Shown piece after piece: positions 1 through 5,971 of a stretch of DNA of 9,664 bases. A model generated the notes under the pieces. The model searched no databases. It saw only the letters and a program-made list of their open reading frames with translations, and was not told the origin of the DNA. The position numbers and the translations under genes are program-made. Within the stretch, counting starts at the first letter, position 1; each line of letters begins with the position of its first letter. Origin of the DNA: CAYOHP01 sp964403795 [NCBI: uncultured bacterium] (GTDB lineage: Bacteria > Muiribacteriota > UBA6191 > CAZXTJ01); assembly GCA_964403795.1 (NCBI GenBank), contig CAYOHP010000078.1:1-9664 (forward strand), written 5' to 3'.

Positions 1-135
1 AGGTCAGAGCGGGTCGCCTTCGGGGGAGAGAGTCTGGATCCGGCCCAGATGGGCCCGACCCTGGAGACGGTGGAGGCGATCCTCGCCACCCTGGTCTCCC
101 GGCGGGCCGGAGACCGAGAGGGGAGCCAGGGATGA
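1..135 (+). CDS. 3' end of an unidentified upstream gene
   Basis: The first reading frame is open from the window edge to a TGA at 133-135 and encodes the last 44 residues of a protein. The stretch has strong G/C preference at third codon positions, as in the confirmed genes downstream, and its stop overlaps the moxR start in an ATGA, the same junction seen repeatedly in this operon. The visible tail contains a short segment around GPTLETVEAILATL that would suit an amphipathic helix, followed by a charged, Gly/Arg-rich end. I do not recognise the family from so little sequence. The coupling suggests it is the preceding member of the same transcript. Confidence 0.6.
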   Translation, partial: RSERVAFGGESLDPAQMGPTLETVEAILATLVSRRAGDREGSQG

Positions 136-1133
136 GGAGCGCGGCGGAACGCCCGGTGGATGCGCTGCAGGCGGAGGTGGACCGGGCCGGAAGGTTCGTC
201 GAGGCGGTCTCCACCGAGGTGGCGCGGGTGCTGGTCGGACAGCGGACCATGGTGGAAGGCCTGCTCGTGGGCCTGCTGGCCGACGGGCACGTGTTGCTGG
301 AGGGAGTGCCCGGGCTGGCCAAGACCACCGCCATCCGGGCTCTCTCCGAGGCCCTCGACGTGAGCTTCCGGAGGATCCAGTTCAGCCCTGACCTGCTCCC
401 CTCCGACGTGGTCGGCACCATGATCTGGCTGCCCCAGCGGGGCGAGTTCGAGACCCGTCGGGGTCCCATCTTCGGGAACCTGGTGCTCGCCGACGAGGTG
501 AACAGGGCTCCCCCCAAGGTCCAATCGGCACTGCTCGAGGCCATGCAGGAACGCCAGGTCACGCTGGGCGGGGAGACCTTCCCCCTGCCGGATCCCTTCC
601 TGGTCCTGGCCACCCAGAACCCCCTCGAGCAGGAGGGGACCTATCCGCTCCCGGAAGCCCAGGTCGACCGGTTCCTGCTGAAGCTCCGGGTGGGCTACCC
701 CAACCGGGCCGAGGAGTCCGAGATCGTCGACCGGGCGCTCAACCCGGCGCCTTCGCGGCCGGCCGCGGTGGCAGGGGCAGCCGATATCGTGGCGGCCCGC
801 AACCTGGTGCGGGGGCTCTACATGGACGAGGGCATCAAGGCCTACATCCTCGACCTGGTGCACGCCACCCGCGATCCGATGGCTGCCGGCATCAAGGATC
901 TCGAGAACCTGATCTCCTGCGGTGCCTCGCCCCGGGCCTCGATCGCCCTGGCCGTGGCCTCGCGGGCCCACGCCTTCCTGCGCGGGCGGGCCTACGTGAC
1001 CCCCGACGACGTCAAGCGGGTGGGCCCGGACGTACTGCGCCACCGGGTGATGCTCTCCTACGAGGCCGAGGCCGAGGAGCTGGGTCCGGAGGACGTGATC
1101 CAGCGGATCTTCGACTCGGTCGAGGTCCCATGA
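132..1133 (+). CDS. moxR: MoxR-family AAA+ ATPase
   Basis: A 333-residue cytosolic AAA+ ATPase of the MoxR type, the usual length for the family. Visible motifs in order are Walker A GVPGLAKT (58-65), Walker B LVLADEVNR (117-125), sensor 1 ATQNP (160-164), an arginine-bearing EAQVDRF (176-181) and a sensor-2 type GASPRAS (264-270), followed by the small helical lid domain. MoxR ATPases are thought to act as chaperone-like remodelling enzymes on VWA partners, and here the gene heads a DUF58-BatA-BatB-BatD-BatE series, the classic context. The ATG at 132 is chosen because it forms an ATGA overlap with the upstream stop, has a purine-rich GGGGAGCC stretch just before it, and gives a family-typical N-terminus. 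The frame stays open further upstream, but that extension is low-complexity and not protein-like. All catalytic motifs are intact. Confidence 0.96.
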   Translation: MRSAAERPVDALQAEVDRAGRFVEAVSTEVARVLVGQRTMVEGLLVGLLADGHVLLEGVPGLAKTTAIRALSEALDVSFRRIQFSPDLLPSDVVGTMIWLPQRGEFETRRGPIFGNLVLADEVNRAPPKVQSALLEAMQERQVTLGGETFPLPDPFLVLATQNPLEQEGTYPLPEAQVDRFLLKLRVGYPNRAEESEIVDRALNPAPSRPAAVAGAADIVAARNLVRGLYMDEGIKAYILDLVHATRDPMAAGIKDLENLISCGASPRASIALAVASRAHAFLRGRAYVTPDDVKRVGPDVLRHRVMLSYEAEAEELGPEDVIQRIFDSVEVP

Positions 1134-2032
1134 GCGAGCAGAACCGGGAGTCCAGGGAACGGGTCCCTCGCGAGGTCTTCCGCAAGGTCCGGCGGATCGA
1201 GATCCGGACCAAGGGCCTGGTGGACTCGGCCTTCGCCGGCCAGTACTCGTCGGCTTTCCGGGGCCGCGGCATGGAGTTCTCGGAGGTGCGCGAGTACTCC
1301 TTCGGCGACGACATCCGCCACGTGGACTGGAACGTCACGGCCCGCATGGGGACTCCCTTCGTGAAGCGCTTCGAGGAGGAGCGGGAGCTCACCATGCTGC
1401 TGGTGGTCGACGCCTCGGCGAGCCAGGCGTTCGGCTCGGCGGCCGGCTCCAAGGGCGAGGTGGCCGCCGAGCTCGGGGCCGTGCTCTCGTTCCTTGCGAT
1501 CCGGAACAACGACCGGGTCGGGGGCCTGTTCTTCACCGACCGGATCGAGAAGTTCGTGCCTCCCCAGAAGGGGCGACGCCACGTGCTGCGCCTGATCCGC
1601 GAGATCCTGGCCTTCCGGCCGGAGGGCAGGGGAACGGACCTGGCGCTGGCCCTCGAGTACGTGTGCCGGGTCCTGGCCCGCCGGGCCATCGTGTTCGTGC
1701 TCTCCGACTTCCGCTGCCGCGGCTACGAGGCCGCGCTGCGGGTGGCCGGACGCCAGCACGACGTGGTGGCCGCCACCCTGGTCGACCCGCGGGAGCGGGA
1801 TCTGCCCCCGGTCGGCCTGATCGAACTCGAGGATGCCGAGACCGGGGCCAGGATGGTGATCGACAGCTCCGATTCCAGGGTCCGGGCCCGCTATGCCCGG
1901 GAGGCCCGGGATCGCGAGGACGCCCGCAGCCGGGCGCTCCGTGCGGCCGGGGTCGACGAGGTCCTGATCGAGCCCGGGAAGGGCTATGTGGAGCCCTTGA
2001 TGCACCTGTTCCGGGGCCGGAGGCGTCGATGA
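1130..2032 (+). CDS. DUF58 domain-containing protein (VWA-like MoxR partner)
   Basis: A 300-residue protein with no obvious signal peptide or membrane helix, so probably cytosolic. The DUF58 signature is at residues 44-81: a RGRGMEFSEVREY stretch, then GDDIRHVDWNVTAR and the KRFEEERE segment. A VWA-like fold follows: LLVVDASAS (90-98) carries the DxSxS metal-site motif, RGTDL (167-171) matches the position of the conserved threonine, and VLSDF (190-194) the last acidic residue. DUF58 proteins almost always sit next to MoxR ATPases and are thought to be their direct partners, though the reaction is unknown. Its ATG lies inside the moxR stop (ATGA at 1130-1133) with GAGG a few bases upstream. 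The Arg-rich C-terminus (RGRRRR) overlaps the next gene. Family assignment is firm; biochemical role is inferred. Confidence 0.95.
   Translation: MSEQNRESRERVPREVFRKVRRIEIRTKGLVDSAFAGQYSSAFRGRGMEFSEVREYSFGDDIRHVDWNVTARMGTPFVKRFEEERELTMLLVVDASASQAFGSAAGSKGEVAAELGAVLSFLAIRNNDRVGGLFFTDRIEKFVPPQKGRRHVLRLIREILAFRPEGRGTDLALALEYVCRVLARRAIVFVLSDFRCRGYEAALRVAGRQHDVVAATLVDPRERDLPPVGLIELEDAETGARMVIDSSDSRVRARYAREARDREDARSRALRAAGVDEVLIEPGKGYVEPLMHLFRGRRRR
2019..2023 (+). promoter_or_regulatory. Ribosome binding site GGAGG for the DUF4381/BatD-like gene
   Basis: A perfect GGAGG lies five bases before the ATG at 2029, inside the end of the DUF58 gene. It decides the start, because the same reading frame stays open back to about 1663 without any protein-like content. 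Confidence 0.7.
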
Positions 2033-3039
2033 GGAGGGTTCCCGCCCCGGGTCTCGTCCTGGCCGGCCTCCTGGTCGCGGCTCCCGCCCCGGCGGCCCCG
2101 ACCGTGGCCGTCGACCTCACCCCCTCCGAGGTGTTCCCGGGATCGCCGGCCACCCTGAGGGTGGTCCTCACGGGCGAGGCCGGCCTGGAGGCCGACCTGG
2201 ACGGGCTGGCGGCGGCCCTGGGCCGGTTGCCGGGCGTCGAGCCCCGGCCCCTGGCCCGGAGCGTCGCCGAGGGCGAGGTCCGCCTGGTGATCGAGGCGCT
2301 CCTGGCGCCCTTGGCGTTGGGGCCGGCACCGGTGGTGACCGCCGAGGTCCGGTGGAAGGATCGGAGCGGGTCGGGCCTCGTCCCGGTCTGGCTGCCGGGA
2401 CCCACCGTGGTCGAGGTCCCGGCCCGACCCGGGGACGCACCCGGCCGGCTCCGGGGGCCGACGGCTCCCGAGGATCCGGCGGCCCGCGGGTTCCCCTGGC
2501 CGGTGGCGTTCCTGCTCCTTGGCTGTGGACTCCTGGTCGCTCGCCGGCTCCGTCGCGGGGCCGGTCCGGACCGGGTGCCGGCCACACCCGTCGAGCCGCC
2601 GCTGGCGCGGGCGCTGCGCCTCCTGGAGGAGCTGCGGGCCTCCGGCGATCCCGGGGACCCCCGGAGCTACCACTACCGCCTCTCGGAGATCGCCCGCGAC
2701 TTCCTGGCTCGCCGGTTCGCCTGCTCGGCGCTCTCCGAGACCACCGAGGAGGTCCTCTCCGAGCTGGCCGGTGCCGGGGTCGATCCGGCCATGTTGGAGA
2801 CGATCGGGCTCCGACTCGGCGAGCTCGATGCGGTGAAGTTCGGACCGGCCTCGGTCCCGGCCTCGCAGTCGACGTCGGGCCACTCCCGGACCGAGGCGCT
2901 GGTCCGGGACATCGGGGACCTGCCTCCGCCGGGGCCGGCTCCGGCACCCTCCCGGGAGGCTGCCGGGGCCCTGGAGGGAGCGCCCCTGCCTGGCGATCGC
3001 CCGCCCCAGGGGCCCGATCGGGAAGCGAGGGCGCCGTGA
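2029..3039 (+). CDS. Membrane-anchored DUF4381/BatD-like protein
   Basis: A 336-residue protein. Residues 1-23 form a signal peptide (MRRVPAPGLVLAGLLVAAPA, then PAAP). Residues about 25-150 form an Ig-like, Val/Leu-rich extracytoplasmic region. A single membrane helix spans about 157-171 and is followed by a positive ARRLRR stop-transfer. The cytoplasmic part (about 188-295) is helical, with RLSEIARDFLARRF and ALSETTEEVL, and resembles DUF4381 domains and the cytoplasmic tail of BatD. A Pro/Ala-rich tail (298-336) ends it. The slot between DUF58 and batA is where small DUF4381 proteins often occur in Bat operons, and a structural role beside the VWA proteins is inferred. Both junctions are 4-base overlaps (ATGA at 2029, GTGA at 3036). 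It is longer than the typical compact DUF4381 protein. The family call is by pattern and should be checked by profile search. Confidence 0.85.
   Translation: MRRVPAPGLVLAGLLVAAPAPAAPTVAVDLTPSEVFPGSPATLRVVLTGEAGLEADLDGLAAALGRLPGVEPRPLARSVAEGEVRLVIEALLAPLALGPAPVVTAEVRWKDRSGSGLVPVWLPGPTVVEVPARPGDAPGRLRGPTAPEDPAARGFPWPVAFLLLGCGLLVARRLRRGAGPDRVPATPVEPPLARALRLLEELRASGDPGDPRSYHYRLSEIARDFLARRFACSALSETTEEVLSELAGAGVDPAMLETIGLRLGELDAVKFGPASVPASQSTSGHSRTEALVRDIGDLPPPGPAPAPSREAAGALEGAPLPGDRPPQGPDREARAP
3027..3031 (+). promoter_or_regulatory. Ribosome binding site GAGGG for batA
   Basis: GAGGG lies four bases before a GTG at 3036 and supports that codon as the batA start. The GTG also overlaps the preceding TGA (GTGA), matching the coupling pattern of the operon. 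The frame is open much further upstream, but the extra sequence is a shadow of the previous gene. Confidence 0.6.
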
Positions 3040-4013
3040 CGGTCGCCTCTCCCTGGCTGGGGCTCTTGGCCCTGGCGAGCCTGCTCCTGCTCTGGATCCG
3101 TCGTTCCCGATCCGAGCGCCCGGCGGTCACGTTCGCGGGCCTGGACGATTTCCGGTCGGCCCCCACCAGCACCCGGGTCGTGGCCGCCCAGGTCCGTCCC
3201 TGGTTCCACCTCGCCGCGCTCCTGCTGCTGGTGGTCGCCCTGGCGCGTCCCCGGGCGGGATCCCTGGTCGAGGTGGTCAAGGCCCGGGGCGTCGACATCA
3301 TGATCGCCCTGGACGTCTCGGGGAGCATGTCCAGGGGCAGGGATCTCCCGCCCAATCGTCTCGAGGTCGCCAAGAACGTCCTGGCCGCCTTCGTCGAAGG
3401 GCGCAGGCACGACCGGATCGGCCTGGTGGTATTCGCCGGGGCCGCCTTCATGCGGTGTCCCCTGACGCTCGACTACGGGATCCTCCGGGGGGTGCTCTCG
3501 GGGATCGTCGAGGGAACGGTGGAGACCGACGGGACGGCCATCGGCATGGGCCTCGCCTCCTGCGTGGCGCGCCTCAGGGACTCCGACGCCAAGAGCCAGG
3601 TGGTGGTCCTCCTGACCGATGGCGCCAACAACTCGGGCTCCATCGGCCCGGAGGAAGCCGCCGCCCTCGCCAAGGAGCGCGGCATCAAGGTCTACACCGT
3701 CGGGGTCGGAGGGGACGGCAGGGGTGCGCTCTCGGGTCCCCTGGCCTTCCTCGCCAGGGCCCAGCCCCCGGAGCTCGACGAACCGCTGCTGCGGAGGATC
3801 GCCGAGAAGACCGGAGGTCGGTACTTCCGGGCCACCGATGCCCGGAGCCTGGAGGCCATCTTCCAGACCATCGACCGGCTCGAGACCTCCGAGCTCGAGA
3901 GCCACTCGTTCGTGCGGCACCGGGAACTGGCCCCACCGCTCCTGTTGCTGGCCTCCCTGATCCTGCTCCTGGACCTGATCCTGTCCGCGACCGTGCTGAG
4001 GACCCTCCCATGA
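3036..4013 (+). CDS. batA: BatA, VWA-domain inner-membrane protein
   Basis: A 325-residue protein starting at GTG, the usual BatA length. It has a membrane hairpin at about 5-20 and 57-70, separated by a basic IRRSRSERP loop. A VWA domain follows (about 86-285) and a C-terminal membrane helix ends it (about 300-321). The metal-ion-dependent adhesion site looks complete: DVSGSMS (93-99), the threonine in DGTAIG (165-170) and the aspartate in LLTDGANN (192-199). The positive-inside rule places the VWA domain in the periplasm. BatA-type proteins are thought to work with the MoxR ATPase and BatB, but their ligand is not known. A stretch at about 226-250 (GDGRGALSGPLAFLARAQPP) is the usual variable loop before the LLRRIAEKTGGRYFRATD segment. 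It overlaps batB by ATGA. Confident family call. Confidence 0.95.
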   Translation: MTVASPWLGLLALASLLLLWIRRSRSERPAVTFAGLDDFRSAPTSTRVVAAQVRPWFHLAALLLLVVALARPRAGSLVEVVKARGVDIMIALDVSGSMSRGRDLPPNRLEVAKNVLAAFVEGRRHDRIGLVVFAGAAFMRCPLTLDYGILRGVLSGIVEGTVETDGTAIGMGLASCVARLRDSDAKSQVVVLLTDGANNSGSIGPEEAAALAKERGIKVYTVGVGGDGRGALSGPLAFLARAQPPELDEPLLRRIAEKTGGRYFRATDARSLEAIFQTIDRLETSELESHSFVRHRELAPPLLLLASLILLLDLILSATVLRTLP

Positions 4014-5971
4014 GTCCCGAACTCGCAAGGCCCGGCATGCTCGCCGCCTGGCTGCTCTTGCCCCTGGTGGCCCTGCTCGTCTGGTGGGCGGGCCGGTCCC
4101 GGCAGCGGGCCCGGGAGGAACTGCTCGGGCCATTGGCGGCCCGGTTGGTCTCGGTCCGTCCCTTCGGGTCGACCCGGGTGGCCCTGCGCTTGTCCGGACT
4201 CTTCTTCCTGGTCCTGGCCCTGGCGGATCCCCGCTACGGGAGGAAGGTCGAGGAGGTCACCCGGCGCGGCGTGGACGTGCTCTTCCTGCTCGATGTGAGC
4301 AACTCGATGCGCGCCCAGGACGTGCGCCCCAGTCGACTCCACAAGGCCAAGGCCGAGATCCGCGCCTTGGCGCAGGGCCTGAAGGGGGACCGGGTCGGGC
4401 TGATCGCCTTCGCGGGCGTCCCGGACGTGGTGTGTCCCCTCACCACGGACCTCGGTGCCTTCGGGCTCTTCCTCGATCTCGCCGACCCCGAGATCCTCCC
4501 GGTGCAGGGGACCGACCTCGGCGCGGCCATCGATTCGGGCCTCCGGGCCCTGGGAACCAGCGAGCTCGAGTACAAGGTTCTGGTCCTGTTCACCGATGGC
4601 GAGGACCACGAGGGGCGGGGCCGGAAGGCGGCCGCGGCGGCGGCTGCCAAGGGCGTCCGGATCCACACCGTGAACGTGGGCGGTGCGGGAGCCCCGGTGC
4701 CGGCCGCTGGCGGCTTCAAGAAGGACGCCTCGGGCCAGGCGGTGTTCACCCGACCGGACGCCGAGGGGCTGGCGGCCATCGCCTCGGCGACCGGCGGGGG
4801 CTACTACGGCGCCTCGGCACCCAGGATCGAGCTGGGTCCGCTGCTGGAGGAGATCTCGACCATGGAGGATCGCGAACTGCACTCGCAGGAAGTCGACGAC
4901 CTCGAGAGCCGCTACCAGTTCCCGCTGGCTGCCGGTCTCATGCTCCTGTTGCTCGAACTGGGACTGGAGGGAGCGCGACCCCGGAGGTCGGGAGGCCGGG
5001 TTGCGGGGCGGTGGCTGGCGACCGTCCTCCTCGGTCTCGCCTCGGTGCTGTCCCCTTCGCGGGCCGGTGCAGGGGAATTCGAGACGGCGCTGGAGGAGGG
5101 CAACGCGGCCCTGGCCAAGGGCGACGTCGAGACGGCCCTGGCCCGCTACAGCGCGGCCCAGGCGGCCGACCCCGAGGCTCCCGAGGCGACCTTCAACCTG
5201 GGCCTGGCGCTGCTGGGCGCCCGTCGCCCCGAGGAGGCCGCCAAGGCGTTCCGGAAGGCCGGCGAGGCCGCCTTGGCTTCGGGAAGGACGCCGCTCGCGG
5301 CCCGGAGCCAGTACAACCTGGGACTGGCCCTGGCGGAACCCGGGGAGGGTGCCGATGCCGCCGCGGGAGGTCCCGTGTCCGGGACCGGCCCGGCAGCGGG
5401 AACCCCAGGCATTCCGGGGAGTGGTCCGGCGGGAGGGCGCCCCGGGCCGGATCTCGAGGGCGCGCTCCAGGCCTTCCGCCGTGCCATCCGCCTGGCTCCC
5501 GAGGACCTGGATGCCAAGTACAACTACCTGACGGTGGAGCGCCTGCTCGAGGCCCAGAAGCAACAGCAGCAGAAGCAGCAGCAGGACAAGGACGCGCAGG
5601 AAGGCGAGGAGGGGAAGCCCGGCGAGCAGGGCGGGAAGCCCGGGTCGAGCCAGCCAAGGACCCCGCCGACCAGCCCATCCGGCGACCCTCAGCCGCCGCA
5701 GCAGCCGGGTCAGGATCCCTCCGAGGAGGAGCAGGGGGAGAGTCCCGAGGACCGGCAGGGCGAGGGGCAGGAGGGCGAGGCCGGGGACCCGCAGTCCGGG
5801 GGCCAGGGCGATGCGTCGGGAGCCCAGGCGGCCGACCGGGCCGAGGATGCTCCCGATCCGCAGGCGGCAGAACGCATGCTCGATGCCCTCGCCAGCGACG
5901 AGCGGGAACGCTTGAAGCGGGCGCTCCGGGCCCGGACGGCCTCGCCGCGGACGGTGACCCATGACTGGTGA
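4010..5971 (+). CDS. batB: BatB-BatC fusion: VWA domain plus TPR domain
   Basis: A 653-residue protein joining two proteins that are separate in Bacteroides-type operons. Residues 1-320 are BatB: helices at about 11-26 and 59-72, a VWA domain with DVSNSM (95-100), GTDLG (167-171) and LFTDGED (193-199), then a third helix (304-318). A basic loop (GARPRRSGGRVAGR) leads into a fourth hydrophobic segment (335-349) and AGAGE, which resembles a BatC signal peptide. TPR-like helices follow at 355-441 and 481-515, split by a Gly/Pro/Ala-rich insert (443-480). Residues 516-618 are a Gln/Lys/Glu/Gly/Pro-rich low-complexity region. A conserved-looking BatC end (AERMLDALASDERERLKRAL) finishes with HDW. 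The hydrophobicity and charge pattern puts both VWA and TPR modules in the periplasm. GAGGA at 3998-4002 precedes the ATG. Family identity is firm; function in the Bat complex is inferred. Confidence 0.95.
   Translation: MSPELARPGMLAAWLLLPLVALLVWWAGRSRQRAREELLGPLAARLVSVRPFGSTRVALRLSGLFFLVLALADPRYGRKVEEVTRRGVDVLFLLDVSNSMRAQDVRPSRLHKAKAEIRALAQGLKGDRVGLIAFAGVPDVVCPLTTDLGAFGLFLDLADPEILPVQGTDLGAAIDSGLRALGTSELEYKVLVLFTDGEDHEGRGRKAAAAAAAKGVRIHTVNVGGAGAPVPAAGGFKKDASGQAVFTRPDAEGLAAIASATGGGYYGASAPRIELGPLLEEISTMEDRELHSQEVDDLESRYQFPLAAGLMLLLLELGLEGARPRRSGGRVAGRWLATVLLGLASVLSPSRAGAGEFETALEEGNAALAKGDVETALARYSAAQAADPEAPEATFNLGLALLGARRPEEAAKAFRKAGEAALASGRTPLAARSQYNLGLALAEPGEGADAAAGGPVSGTGPAAGTPGIPGSGPAGGRPGPDLEGALQAFRRAIRLAPEDLDAKYNYLTVERLLEAQKQQQQKQQQDKDAQEGEEGKPGEQGGKPGSSQPRTPPTSPSGDPQPPQQPGQDPSEEEQGESPEDRQGEGQEGEAGDPQSGGQGDASGAQAADRAEDAPDPQAAERMLDALASDERERLKRALRARTASPRTVTHDW
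5555..5584 (+). repeat. CAG/AAG codon repeat encoding a Gln/Lys tract
   Basis: Ten consecutive CAR or AAG codons encode QKQQQQKQQQ (residues 516-525 of the BatB-BatC fusion) at the start of its low-complexity region. Gln/Lys-rich tracts after the last TPR are common in BatC-like proteins, so this is probably a flexible linker rather than a mobile or regulatory repeat. Confidence 0.75.

Noticed and set aside
1663-2028. N-terminal extension of the DUF4381/BatD-like gene
   Set aside because: The frame is open, but the translation is Arg/Gly/Pro-rich shadow of DUF58. The GGAGG and signal peptide at 2019-2029 define the real start. The same reasoning removes the upstream extensions of batA (2352-3035), batB (3455-4009) and batE (6596-7786).
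5555-5584. CAG-rich tract as a phase-variable repeat
   Set aside because: It is made of triplets and interrupted by AAG and CAA, so length changes would stay in frame and would not switch the gene. It fits the flexible linker of BatC-like proteins.
3692-5962. Long minus-strand open frame opposite batA and the BatB-BatC fusion
   Set aside because: It mirrors the codon structure of the fusion gene, including a poly-Leu tract that is just the reverse of the CAG repeat. No domain, no ribosome binding site and no coupling to other genes.
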